From: Notamacropus eugenii
Lineage: Eukaryota; Chordata; Mammalia; Diprotodontia; Macropodidae
DNA: 64,000 nt
Direction: 5' to 3'
Assembly (NCBI RefSeq): GCF_028372415.1
Contig: NC_092875.1
Location: 189,377,522-189,441,521, forward strand
In this document: positions 42,055 through 53,559 of the stretch, piece after piece
Position numbering within the stretch: the first letter of the stretch is position 1
Layout of the letters: each line of letters starts with the position of its first letter
Notes under the pieces: generated by a model
Seen by the model: the letters and a program-made list of their open reading frames with translations, nothing else
What the model was told of the DNA's origin: nothing
Databases searched by the model: none
Position numbers and translations under genes: made by a program

Positions 42055-43125
42055 TCAAATTTTCTTTTCAGCTCTGGTCTTTTCATCAAGAAAATTTGAA
42101 AATCCTCTATTTCGTTGAAAGACCATTTTTTTCTCCTGAAGTATTATACTCAGTTTTGCTGGGTAGGTGATTCTTGGTTTTAGTCCTAGTTCCTTTGACT
42201 TCTGGAATATCCTATTCCATGCCCTTCGATCCCTTAATGTAGAGGCTGCTAGATCTTGTGTTATCCTGATTGTATTTCCACAATACTTGAATTGTTTCTT
42301 TCTAGCTGCTTGCAATATTTTCTCCTTCACCTGAGAATTCTGGAATTTGGCCACAATGTTCTTAGGAGTTTCTCTTTTTGGATCTCTTTCAGGCGGTGTT
42401 CTGCGGATTCCTTGAATATTAATTTTGCCCTCTGGTTCTAGAATCTCAGGACAGTTTTCCTTGATAATTTCATGGAAGATGATGTCTAGGCTCTTCTTTT
42501 GATCATGGTTTTCAGGTAGTCCCAAAATTTTTACATTGTCTCTCCTGAATCTATTTTCCAGGTCAGTTGTTTTTCCAATGAGATATTTCACATTATCTTC
42601 CATTTTTCCATTCTTCTGGCTTTGTTCTGTGATTTCTTGCTTTCTCATAAAGTCCTTAGCCTCCATCTGTGCCATTCTAATTTTGAAAGAACTATTTTCT
42701 TCAGTGAGCTTTTGAATCTCCTTTTCCATTTGGCTAATTCTGCTTTTGAAAGCATTCTTCTCCTCATTGGCTTTTTGAACCTCTTTTGCCAATTGAGTTA
42801 GGCTACTTTTCAAGGTCTTATTTTCTTCAGCATTTTTTTGGGTCTCCTTTAGCAGGGAGCTGATCTGCTGTTCATGCTTTGACTTCATGTCTCTCATTTC
42901 TCTTCCCAGCTTTTCCTCCACCTCTCTAACTTGATTTTCAAAATTCTTTTTGAGCTCTTCCATGGCCTGAGCCCATTGGGTGGGCTGGGACACAGAAGCC
43001 TTGATTTCTGTGTCTTTGCCTGATGGTAAGCATTGTTCTTCCTCATCAGAAAGGAAGGGAGGAAATGCCTGTTCACCAAGAAAGTAGCCTTCTATAGTCT
43101 TATTTCTTTTCCCTTTTCTGGGCAT
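42055..43125 (-). pseudogene. HAL1 ORF1, second copy, C-terminal frameshift
   Basis: A 356-codon frame with the same start, coiled coil, RNA-recognition domain and most of the C-terminal domain as the intact copy at 2178-3266. Before the break I count seven amino-acid differences in about 328 residues (for example NKT for NKI, SQMEKE for SQREKE, RRTPPER for HRSPPER). At plus-strand 42121-42140 a base gain in a T-run shifts the frame, so the last 26 or so residues (VFQRNRGFSNFLDEKTRAEK) replace the normal end. The damage falls in the C-terminal RNA-binding domain, so the protein is probably impaired. Confidence 0.88.
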
Positions 43126-43899
43126 TTTCCCAGCCAGTGACTTGACCTCTGAATATTCTCCTCACACCTACCTCGCCTCCTGATCGTCCCAGCCAGCGTT
43201 TGGGGTCTGAGATTCAAATGCTGCTTCCAGCCTTAGGGCTTTTGGCAGGGACAGGGCTGCTATTCAGTGTGAGATTAAGTTCAGGTGGTCAGGTCAGGGC
43301 AAGGCCGCCTCTCAGGCTCAGTTCCCTCAGGAGGTTTATGCACAGACCTTCCACAATGGATCCAGGCTCCTGCCCCCTTGGGGAGCCCTGGTCTGCAGCC
43401 GCCTCTCAGGGGGGCCTGAGTTATGGGGGCACCCCACTCCCCTCTCGACCCGCCAAAGAAACTCTCTCACCAACCCCCGTCACCTGTGGGTGGACGGACT
43501 TGTGTGGCCACTGGAGATCCTGTCCCTGAAGCCTGCTCGGGTCTGTTTCTCTTGGTGCTGTGGCCACAGCAGGTCTGGGCTGGGCTGGGCTCCGCGTCTG
43601 CAGCGCGACGGACCTTTTGCGAGAGGTTTGCAGGTCCCTCTGTCGGTGGAGGGACCCGCGTGGCCGCTGGAGATCCCGTCCTTGAAGCCCGCTCGAATCT
43701 TTTCCTCTCAGTGCTGCGACCATGGCAGGGCTGTACTCAGCTCCCAGTCCCAGTGCCCAGTCCGCAGCGCGAAGGACCCCCCGCGAGAGGTCCGCATGTC
43801 TCTCCGGAACAGAAATCTCCCTCGCTCCAATATTCCGTGGCCTCTGGGTGCAGAATTCACCGTGAGTTGCTCCCCTGTAGCTGATCTGTGGGTTGTGGG
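43126..43899 (-). promoter_or_regulatory. HAL1 5' UTR, second copy, lacking 5' terminus
   Basis: GC- and CpG-rich leader. It lacks an 18-bp stretch present at about 3549-3566 of the first copy. Two tandem units (about 43486-43641 and 43642-43806) correspond to 3641-3791 and 3792-3955. The last tens of bases with the YY1-type motif are missing, so normal initiation is unlikely. Confidence 0.7.
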
Positions 43900-43914
43900 A
43901 GAAGACATTAAATT
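43900..43914. repeat. Target-site duplication, right copy, of second HAL1
   Basis: Exact partner of 39995-40009. Confidence 0.92.
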
Positions 43915-43989
43915 GCTTAAATCTTTAGGAAAAGAGTCATGTCTGCTGTCTCATACTGTTACCCAGCACCTGTTTGGAAATACCAGGAC

Positions 43990-44745
43990 ATATGAAAAGG
44001 GGTGAAAAGTCTAATTCACTGTTGGTGGAGTTGTGATCTTGTCCAACCATTCTTGAGAACAATTTGGAACTACACCCAAAGGGCTACTAAACTGGGCAAA
44101 TTTTTTCACCCAATAATACCACTATTAAGTCTGCATTCTAAGAAGAGCAAAAAACGTGTGTGTGTGTGTGTGGGGGGGGTGAATGATGTATTTGTACAAA
44201 AATATTTGTAACAACATTTTTTGGTTGTGACAAAGAATTAGAAATTGAGAAAATGCCCAACAGTTGGGGAATGACTGAACAAGTGGTGGCATATGATTGT
44301 GATGGAATACTATTGTGTTATAAGAAATGATGAGCAGGATGGTTTCAGAAAAACCTGGGAAGAATTATGTGAATTGATACAGAGTGAAGTGAACAGAACC
44401 AGGAGAACATTGTATACAATGACAGCAATATTGAAAGGATGATAAACTGTGAAAGATTTAGCTGCTCTGACTGACAATGATCCAAATTCCAATGATGAAA
44501 AATACTATCCACCTGCTGAGACAGAATTAATGAACTCTGAATTCAGATGGAAGCATGCTTTTTAAATTTTATCTTTCTCGAGGTTTTTTTGTATGTGTTT
44601 CCTTTTGCAACATGGCTAATACAAAAAATGTTTTGTATAACTTGACATGTATGATTAATATTATATTACTTGTTTTCTTAAGGAGTGGGAGGGAGCAAGA
44701 GAATTTGGAACTCTAAATTGTAAAAAATGAACAGTTTTTGTTTTG
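43990..44745 (+). mobile_element. L1 3' end, older
   Basis: ORF2 C-terminal text (AATTCACTGTTGGTGGAGTT; CAACAGTTGGGGAATGACTG; GAACAGAACCAGGAGAACAT) and a 3' UTR with GAGTGGGAGGGAGCAAGAG, on the plus strand. Frames are broken. A short TG/G run lies at 44156-44180. Confidence 0.82.
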
Positions 44746-44747
44746 GG

Positions 44748-45005
44748 TTTTTTTTAGGGAGCAAAGATTTTATTTTAATAAGTTATAAGATACAACTTTA
44801 CAGTCCTGCATTTCAATGCCAACTCTTCCATTTGCTAGTTTACAAAGTTGTGAGCATTTCACACTAAGGCATGGTACATAGGTAAAGCAATGTGGGTACC
44901 CCAGTCTCCCTCAGACTGGGCTTTTACCTACACCCACTTTCCCAGTCAGTTAACCCTGGTGATTAGAGAGCCTTGGCCAGCGCTCATGCCACGGAGCCTG
45001 TCCTA
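44748..45005 (-). pseudogene. Processed retrocopy tail, parent unidentified
   Basis: On the minus strand a short A tail (T-run 44748-44755) is preceded at about 14 nt by AATAAA (complement of 44769-44774) and by about 230 bp of unique sequence that looks like a 3' UTR. It sits between two L1 3' ends. No coding part is recognised, so the parent gene is unknown. Confidence 0.45.
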
Positions 45006-45009
45006 CATG

Positions 45010-45515
45010 AATATTTTCTTCTAAGAGCTTTTGAGCCAATCAATTGAATGAAATTCACCAGAAAGTTTTCTTAGAAAAACATGAATAGACTTGCATGAAA
45101 TAATGAAGAGTAAAATGAACTGAACCAAGAGAACGATGTATACAGTAACAACAATATTGTTTTGAAAACAACTTTGAGCGAATAAGTCATTTTGACTGTT
45201 ACAAATACCCAAAGGACACATGAAGGAAAACCTATCTGCATCCAGGGAAAGAACTGATAACTAGAAATATGTATAGAATGATTATGATTTTACATATATA
45301 AATATATGTATACATATATCTGTGTCTAATGGTAGCTATCTCTAGGGTGGGGGAGGGGTAAAAAGGAAAAAAGAAATTTATGCGATAATATTATATGTTT
45401 AAAAGAAATAACAAGCTGTAATAATAGATTTGCAGTTTCATGTGTGATCATTTTTAAAAAATCATACTAATACGGAAATGCTTATTTTATTCCATAGATT
45501 AAAAATAAAATAAAT
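45010..45515 (+). mobile_element. L1 3' end, older, second fragment
   Basis: AATGAACTGAACCAAGAGAA, ATACAGTAACAACAATATTG and CAGGGAAAGAACTGATAACT mark the ORF2 end and 3' UTR on the plus strand. Confidence 0.78.
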
Positions 45516-46395
45516 AAAACTAAAAAAATGGTTTTTGGCATGTGATTAGGAAATTTGTAACAAAATAAAGAAAATACATTTTAAAAAGACATTTCAAATC
45601 ACAAATATTAAAATAACAGTAATTTTATGAGAATAAACTGTTTAATTTTGTCACACATTAAAAAAGAGAGAGAGTGAAAAACTCTCAGCAGACCAAGTTA
45701 GCTTTGACTGTTTGTAGACTGGTAGAGAAACTAAAACAGTTTTAGAAGTGTGAGGGGGATCAGTTTGCTAAGAGGCTGCTAATTTGTGAGCACCAAAAAT
45801 TAGAGCATGTGTCATATACCCTGAGCCAGTGATGCTTAGCCTGGCCTAAAAGTAGGTATATGTGAAGGCAATCATTTTTAAATCTTAGCCATTACCTCAT
45901 GCATTGCCAGCTTCGTTGATAGCAACCTGTCTCCCTGCCAAACAAACAACCAAAGAGCATAAACAAAAATTGATCATTCTTGTTTTTTATAGTTGAGAAA
46001 TCTGCACCACCAAATCTAATAATAAACCCTAAGCCTTAAATTTCATCTATTTTTAAAAAATCTAATAATGTCAGGAGTTATTCTTCTGAGAAGCCCTATA
46101 AACCTAAGCAGAGCTTTTTTAGCTTTTCACATCCAGTTTGCAGAGAGATTTCAACATGATTATAGCTAGTAATAGTCAGTGAGTGACACAAAGGATTACC
46201 CCTGTAATCAGAAAATATGTGCTCCAAGTGTTACATATTCTTTAGGAGATACTCTATCCATTAGTTATGTCTGATACCAGGAGCTGATGAAAGGACATGT
46301 AAAGATTCCAGCTCCTTCCCCTCTAGCATACTGGGCATAAGGGCTCTTATCACTCACTCTTCCGCATCTTTCCACTAAGTGAGTGTGGTGGGGGT
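45516..46395. other. Unique-looking noncoding DNA
   Basis: No repeat, RNA gene or supported frame seen. Confidence 0.45.
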
Positions 46396-46399
46396 GAGG

Positions 46400-46565
46400 G
46401 AAGAAGGGAGCATTTGTTAAGCACCTACTAGGTTCCAGGCATTATGCTAAGAACTTTACAAATATTATCTCACTTGATTTTCATAACAACCCTGGGAAGT
46501 AGGTGCTATTATTATCCCCATTTTGTAGTTGAGGAAACTGAGGCAAGTAGAAGTTAAGTGACTTG
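46400..46565 (-). mobile_element. MIR/CORE-type SINE
   Basis: TGTTAAGCACCTACTAGGTT, ATTATCCCCATTTTGTAGTT and GAGGAAACTGAGGCAAGTAG on the plus strand. Confidence 0.82.
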
Positions 46566-47200
46566 TTAGGACCTTCCACTCTTCATGTACTTTCTTCCAT
46601 TCTTATCCATCATTGCAATGACAATTGTGGCTGGCACAAACATAGAAGTGGTGTGAAATGGGGACAGAGTGCTCATTCTCAAAAGTAATGATTCCTCTTA
46701 TAGCACCTGTTGGGGGTATAAACATGGCAACTGGCCCATGTGCCAGAAACTTTGCCCCCCTCCCCATCTTTGGTGTGCCTTCTGCAGATTGGTAGTCTAT
46801 GACCCACACTCCCAATTTTCAGATGTCACCCAATAAAAGAGGAACTATGATTATACAGTATAGTATTTTAGTGTTATGCCATGTCAACTACTTCAAGTAC
46901 TTTTGCCATTAGGCTATGAACTTTTTACTGGTCACCATTTGCCTAGTTTGTTTGAAAGTGAGACTTCATATCTAACATCATGCGATCAACTGAGATTATA
47001 ATTCTGAGGATGTTATTATATTTTGCAATTGATTGATATTACAAATCAGAGGACGTTATTACATTTCCATAATGTGATAGTGTATTACTAGCTTTATAAC
47101 ATAAATTCATGTAACTCTGGACTCAAATGACTACAATGTTCATTTTACGTGTATTTACATTAAACCCCAGTTGCTAAATTAGCTAGATAGTTTTCACTAG
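46566..47200. other. Unique-looking noncoding DNA
   Basis: Nothing recognised; a 70-codon minus-strand frame has no domain. Confidence 0.45.
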
Positions 47201-47207
47201 AAACATG

Positions 47208-47320
47208 TAATCCAACAAATATTTAAGCATCTAGTATGTGCTCAGCACTGCTCTGGGCTAGGGAAGACACAGAGTTTAGATGAGACATGGATTCTATCCT
47301 CCTGAAGTTTACAGCTTGCA
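47208..47320 (+). mobile_element. CORE-SINE/L2-type 3' end
   Basis: TCTAGTATGTGCTCAGCACT followed by GATTCTATCCTCCTGAAGTT. Confidence 0.7.
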
Positions 47321-47628
47321 AGAATGTTCATCACAGGAGCTGCATGTGGACTCTGCAGTGCTGAGGGGACCAGATTAAAATGTAATCAGGAAACATTTAA
47401 CAAATTAAATAAAAATACAACACAACTCAGTTATTGGACAATTAGAAACCAGACAATGCTGGCCTCTGTCACAACTTTTGGTGGCTGTACAGAGATTAAG
47501 GATTTTACAACAGAAAAAAGAATCAAAGAATTATTTGTTGTACTGGGATGCCATAGCTTGAAGAACTTCTATTGCAGTTAGGCATAGCAATGTTGAAATA
47601 TCCTTATTTAAAATTCTATAAGCTTTCA
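47321..47628. other. Unassigned noncoding DNA
   Basis: An 85-codon plus-strand frame (47324-47581) has no recognisable domain and I do not call it a gene. Confidence 0.4.
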
Positions 47629-47631
47629 TAT

Positions 47632-47860
47632 AAGGCAGCCTGATGGTGCAACAAGCAGAATACTAGACTTGGAGTCTGGACGACCTGAATCTAAATTCCA
47701 TTTTAGATACTTTCATACCATTGTGTTCCTGGGCAAGTCATTTAACCTCAGTTCCCTCATCTGTAAAATGAGATTAATAATGACACATGTTGTTGTGAAA
47801 AATCAAACAAGATAGTATATGTAAAGTGCATCACTGAACGTAAACATTATGTATTTATAT
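47632..47860 (+). mobile_element. tRNA-headed CORE SINE
   Basis: GGCAGCCTGATGGTGCAACA, GGGCAAGTCATTTAACCTCA and CTCATCTGTAAAATGAGATT in family order. Confidence 0.82.
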
Positions 47861-48149
47861 CATCAAGAAAGCAAGACATCATAGATCGATGTCCTTGGTT
47901 CAAATCAGAGTTACACAAGCTGAGTGACTTTGGACAAACTGCTAAACTTCTATGTGTCTAAGATGTATCTACTTACTTACTATGTCATGGGTTGCAATCT
48001 ACCTTTTACAAGGGTGTTTCCGTGCTGAGAGTTCCATGTGCTAATGAAATCACAGAACCTTTAATTATTGGTATAGTATATCACTGAGTGCTAGAGTGAT
48101 TTGAAACTGTTAAGGGGTGTGAGATCAGTTTTTCATCAAGATAAGAGGG

Positions 48150-48602
48150 TTTTTGCTGGAGAGATTTAATGAACTGATGCAGAGTGAAGTGAGCAGAACT
48201 AGAACATTGTACACAGTAACAGCAATATTGTACAACAAACAGCTGTGAATGACTTAGCTATTCTCAGAGATACAATGATCTAAGACAATTCCAAAGGATT
48301 CATGATGAAAATTGCTATCTGCCTCCAGAGAAAGAACTGATGGCATCTGAATACAGACTGAAGCATACTATTTTTCCCTTTCTTTTTCTTTCTTTTTTTA
48401 GTTCAAGTTTTCTTCCACAAAATGACTAATATGGAAATATGTTTGATATGATTGAACATGTATAACCTATATCAGATTGCTGACTGTCTCAAGGAGGTAA
48501 AGAGGGGAGGGAGAAAGGGATAGAATTTGAGACTTAGAAAAAGAATGTTAAAATTGTTTTTATATTTAATTGGGGGAAAATAAAATATTATTTTAAAAAG
48601 TG
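48150..48602 (+). mobile_element. L1 3' end
   Basis: ATGCAGAGTGAAGTGAGCAG, GTACACAGTAACAGCAATAT, CCAGAGAAAGAACTGATGGC and a G-rich GAGGGGAGGGAGAAAGGGAT stretch, then an A-rich end. Plus strand. Confidence 0.85.
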
Positions 48603-50010
48603 TTTTTTCAAAACTCAAATATTATATAAATATGAAAAATGACTTTAAAAATGAGAGAGTTTTTGAATACAAGGGAAAAATCAGGTTATGCAGCCTTCTA
48701 AGGTGTACCAGTGTTATGTTGGCTTCTTCCTCTATATTTGGGGAACATAATTTGACCCATGGCATATATGACCCATAGAATCATGACTTGAGTACAATGA
48801 GAGATTACTCCATTTAAAACATTGCCATTTCTCCTTCAATTTATGAGGTCTCATCTTCTCTGAAGTGCTTAATGACAGTATTCATGGTGCATGCCTTATT
48901 TGACTTGTCCATAATCGCTAGTTTCCTACTATTGCCAGTATCATGTATGAATGCTTGCTTTGGACTAAAATGTCAATGTGGTGACACTGGTGTCATTAAT
49001 GGCCTGCCTTAACTGGGCTGACATTTCAAAGCCCACACAGGGGAGCACTATTCTCTGTCCAAGAATCTTTTAGTAAATCTGAATGGATCATATAAATGCA
49101 GCCATGTTTTTATTTTTAAAAAGGGGGTGAGTCATACATTATGCTGAGAAGCAAATCTGAATTCTTAGATGGTGTTACTTTACAGAGGCAAATTTTTAAA
49201 AAGAGACTCAGCCTCTCCCCAAACCTCTGGTTGGCTCCTATTCCCTACCCACAAAGAAACCCGAGGACCCACCAAGTGACAAGAAGTAGCATGGTAGGTA
49301 TGTTGTAGCAGTACTAATGTCCCCAGGCCAAAATGCTCAAAAATGTGTTTGTCTCTTAGGGGATGAGTTGATTTAACATGTTGGTTACAGAACAGATTTT
49401 AACTGGACAGACAGATGAAACTAGTTTTTATGTGGTTTACTGGCAGTAACCACAGAAACCAAGCACTCCTAGCTCTCATTCATCAGTTCTGATTATTTTA
49501 GCCCAGTTCGGTCTCAAACTCTTCCTTGTGTCCTGCAGGCATCTCCTTAGATCTGGTTGTATCACGCTCCACAAATACATTGCTAACATTTAAATGCATC
49601 TGTTGCAGAGACAGAACCACAGAGGACACTAGGGAAATTTCGGACCACATTTCAGTACTGCGCTTATAAAAGTGCCACACCATCTGTATGAGTTTAGCTT
49701 ACATGCCTCACTACAGTCTAGGTGGGGAGTGGGAAAGATGGAGAAGGAGTTTCTTTTTAAAGATGGAAAGGGAGAGGATGGAAAGAAAAGAAAAAACACT
49801 GCATAGCAGTTAGATGGAAAATTCAGGTGCTTTTATCAGGATGTGCTCATGTCTGTCATCTGGGTTTGTCAGAAGTCTACAGAACTGACCGCTCACTGTG
49901 GGGTTTAGTTTGTGATGTTCTAGTTTCCTGACTCTGTGCCCTCAGATTCCTTCCCTTAGGGCCTACACCCTACGCATTAAAAATCCTGGATGCTTTATTG
50001 CTGTGGACTT
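48603..50010. other. Repeat-poor noncoding DNA
   Basis: No family recognised over about 1.4 kb; no supported gene. Confidence 0.5.
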
Positions 50011-50012
50011 TG

Positions 50013-50077
<65 letters not shown>
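50013..50077. repeat. (CA)n microsatellite
   Basis: About 32 uninterrupted CA units. Confidence 0.97.
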
Positions 50078-50079
<2 letters not shown>

Positions 50080-51755
50080 CTGAGCCTCCCACTGTTAGCT
50101 CCCCACTGCTGTCCTGAAGGCTCTGTCAGGCTTCTGCATCCTGTCATTTCCCCTCTGCCAACCGATTATTTTCTGATAGGCACTTTACATTTCTATAACT
50201 AGAGATAAGAAGGGAAGTTTCTTCAGCATCCCTTTAATAGATGATCACTTTCATTGTCTAACAAGCTTTTCATTGTGTGTGATTTTCATTTCTCTCCATG
50301 GTTCAGGGCACGTTGAAAAAATTCTATTCAGCACTTTCCCCCTCATAATTCAAGAAAAAAGAGTCACTCAGTATAATAAGGATAATTAGCTCTGACTGAA
50401 AATAATAAGCCTGGCACCACATATCCCCCACTACTGCACACAGTATCCATAGATTGTATTGTGTACTCTCCGTCTAGGCTAATTACTGCTCCTGTAATTA
50501 CTAACCTGTTGAGAGAACAAAGGAAAATGCATCTAACTATGTACTTAAATAAATACACTGTTTCTTCCAATATCATCTCAATAAACTCTGGGAGCAGAAA
50601 CTGTCCTTACAATCCTAAAGTTAAAGACTGTTGCTGTTTGTCTTTAAAAATCCAATTTGCTATTCTAAGACTAGGATACTTTATTGGTTTTTAATTTTTA
50701 TTTTGAGGTATACGTGACTGGAGGGCAGTATGCCTTGAGATGTATCTTGAAAAGGGAAGACTGTTACAAGTGACCAGCCTATTCAGACCTGATGAAACTC
50801 AGCTTTGATGTAACACTTTCTCTTTTCATTCATTAAATTGCTACTTCAGGCAAGGGGTGGCAACCAATCCTGGGGAAATGATCGGGTGCTGCCTTAAATG
50901 AGCCTTAATCCATCCCAGCAGCCCACACTTCTCTTCTCCTTCCGAGGAAACTTGCTGCTGATCATGACAAATTAAGATGGAGAAACAATCAAATGTAGTT
51001 TTCTGTTTTCTAGAGGCGATGCATGCTGGGAAGTATTAAAAGGACTGTTTCTAATTTTTAGCCACTTCATTCTTTATTTAGTGCCCTGTCTTTCCTGCTC
51101 CCATGTTCCCATTTTGCTTCCCCATGACCTTTTTTTTCCTTGTCTATATGCTCTGGGCTTGATCTACCAGGAAATAGCTATTGCCTTTGGCACCATCAAC
51201 TACCCAGAAGGTTACAGACTTTGGCTTTCGGAGATGCAGAAGCCTGCTGTGGCAATACAACACACTCTTTCTAAACCAAACTCGAGGATTCCAGAAATAG
51301 GTTTATGCAGTGTAGAACATGTCTTTGACAGGCAGACATACCTCCTTTAGTGGGTTACTCAGAAAAGATGTTTTCCCTCTCTACCCTCTTGTTTATAGGG
51401 ATCACAACAAATTAAAGGTGAGAAACTGAAGAGATGGTTTGCATGGATGAACTAACCTTGCCACCTTTATATAAACTGCTTGAGGCCTATATGGATCTTG
51501 TTCAGAGATTTATGAGCTTAGTACATTTATCTGGCTGGCTAGATCTTGGAGTTCTCACTGGCCTAGTTGTAGACCTTTCTGGTATGATTTTTGTGCCAGA
51601 ATCCAACTGGTAACCATATTTTTGTTAGACCTTTTTTACCAAACCACACTTTAGGATTACTTTGACAAAGAAAGTATTGTCCAAATATCCAAGTAATCTT
51701 CAGCTTGTTTGAAATTTTATTAGTCAGCACACCAAACTGACAATTCATAGCAAAT
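50078..51755. other. Repeat-poor noncoding DNA, candidate conserved elements
   Basis: About 1.7 kb without repeats. Sub-segments at about 50370-50620 and 50840-51070 carry several TAATTA/ATTA homeodomain-type cores (for example CTAATTACTGCTCCTGTAAT) and a balanced composition that often marks conserved noncoding elements. Conservation cannot be tested here. Confidence 0.3.
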
Positions 51756-51756
51756 A

Positions 51757-52000
51757 CGTGCTAGGTGGCGGAGTGGCTAGAATACTGGGACTGGAGTGAG
51801 GAAGGCCTAGGTTCAAATTTGGCTTCAGACACTAGGTGTGTGACCCAGTGCAAGTCGCTTAACTCTGTTTGTTTCAGTTTCCTCATCTGTAAAAATGAGC
51901 TAAAGAAGGAAATGGCAAATCACTTCAGCATCGTTGCCAAGAAAACCCCCAAAAGGGGTCATGAAGAGTCAGACATGACTGAAAAATGACTCAATAACAA
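51757..52000 (+). mobile_element. tRNA-headed SINE with BovB/RTE-like tail, near complete
   Basis: GCTAGGTGGCGGAGTGGCTA (A-box region), GGCCTAGGTTCAAATTTGGC (B-box region), TCATCTGTAAAAATGAGC and the tail GAAGGAAATGGCAAATCACT through GGGGTCATGAAGAGTCAGAC to ATGACTGAAAAATGACTC. Confidence 0.9.
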
Positions 52001-52124
52001 TTCTGTTCCCTTCATTAGGAGTTACTCAAAAACTCGGAGGAGACATAGACTAAGCTGTTTGAGCTGTCTCAAACTAGCATACAGTTTATTTTGGCTATAA
52101 AACTTGTTATTTTTTGTTTTAAAA

Positions 52125-52490
52125 CTTGTTTATTAACTATTATTATTATTAATTACTTTATATTATTTAATTATTAATCATAATAGTATTGTGTATTAAT
52201 ATAGTATTAATATTTAATAAATTTACTGTTAATTATTATTAAATTTATTAGTTATGTTATTAATTATTAATTACAATAATTTTATGATCTATTAATTATT
52301 TTAATATTCAATGAATAAATTTATTATTTATTATTAATTATTTTATTAATCATCATTTATTAATTATTGTTAATTATTTTATTAAATATTATTAATTGCT
52401 TTATATTATTTAATTTATATATGATTTATTAATTATTTTAATATTTAATACATAAATTTATTATTTATTTATTATTATTAATTATTTTGG
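52125..52490. repeat. AT-rich TTAATTATTAA low-complexity block
   Basis: About 365 bp with almost no G or C, built of variants of TTAATTATTAA and TTTATTA. It resembles an expanded imperfect minisatellite. Confidence 0.92.
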
Positions 52491-52539
52491 CTATAAAACT
52501 TGTTCTTATTACATTAAAAAGGAGTAACTTAAAGAAACA

Positions 52540-53050
52540 AAGTAGAAAAAATCATTTTAAAGATACTTCTTGTAAGTCTGACATCCAAAATGTATAAGGA
52601 ACTGATACAAATTTATCAGCATAAAAAGTCATTCTCAAACTGTTAAGTAGCAAGAATATAAGAAAAGGGAATCTTGAAAGAAAGATACAGATGCTCCAAT
52701 AATCACATGAATACACATTAAAACAACTCTGAAATTTCCCCCTGCCTTCATCAAATTGGAAAAGATAATAAAAAATGCTGAAATTCCATGCTGGTATGTC
52801 TCTGGCAAAACAGGTACACTCTTGTTGGAACTGTGAGTGAATTATTCTTTTTGTAAAGCAAAATGCAATTACATAATAAAATTTACAAAAAAAATTCCTC
52901 TAATTTCAGTAGCCCTACCCCTTAGACTACACCCAAAAGAGATTATTGACAGACGATAAAAGAGACCTAGTTGTATATTCTGAGGAACTTACTTTTAATA
53001 GCAAAATCTAGAGGTAAACTAGGAATTCCACAAATGGGGAATGACTGTGT
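52540..53050 (+). mobile_element. L1 ORF2 C-terminal fossil
   Basis: Block order matches L1 ORF2 on the plus strand: CTGACATCCAAAATGTATAA, GAATACACATTAAAACAACT, GTTGGAACTGTGAGTGAAT and CACAAATGGGGAATGACTG. Strongly decayed. Confidence 0.7.
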
Positions 53051-53555
53051 ATTGTCCTGGCTAGGAACTCAAACAACAGAGACATTACTTCAAACTCACT
53101 TGATCTAGCTGCAGTTTAGTTTTGTTTTGCAAAGCAAGCTAATCTCTAGTGGATATACCCACTCATATGTAGAAGATAAACAGAGACATACATACCACCT
53201 AATGGTCAAGTGCTGATTTAGGAAAATGAAGCTACACACTTAATTGCTCTCAGGAAGTAAGATATACCAAGAACCATCATGACCCTGTAGGTGGGAGCTC
53301 AACCAGAGATTGATTGGCACATAGTACTGTACAAGAAATCAGAATATAAAAGTGAAATAGCAATGGGGGGTGAAGTGCTGACTGTCAATCATTTTTGTCT
53401 TGATTGTAAGTAGAACCTAGACTCTTTATACATATTGCATTTGAAAAGATTGTGAAAAGAAAAACAATATTTGCATTACTAGATTAGAATAAATATATCT
53501 TTTGAGGTGAGCATTGGCAACCAATGGAAGTTTAAGATATCCATAATTTAGTCAG
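53051..53555. other. Unassigned noncoding DNA
   Basis: Nothing recognised. Confidence 0.4.
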
Positions 53556-53559
53556 TTAT

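Larger units (their letters stand above)
40010..43899 (-). mobile_element. Second young HAL1, 5'-truncated, with nested L1
   Basis: Minus-strand HAL1 bounded by an exact 15-bp duplication. Without the nested L1 it is about 2.83 kb: 3' UTR at 40010-40894 and 41951-42054, ORF1 at 42055-43125, and 5' UTR at 43126-43899. The 5' UTR stops short, so the terminal YY1-type motif of the first copy is missing. The ORF1 and the adjacent leader are almost identical to the copy at 1178-4088, so both derive from closely related recent sources. Confidence 0.92.

Noticed and set aside
47324..47581. 85-codon frame beginning MFITGAACGLCSAEGTRLKC
   Set aside because: No similarity I recognise, no splice context and SINEs on both sides; most likely chance.
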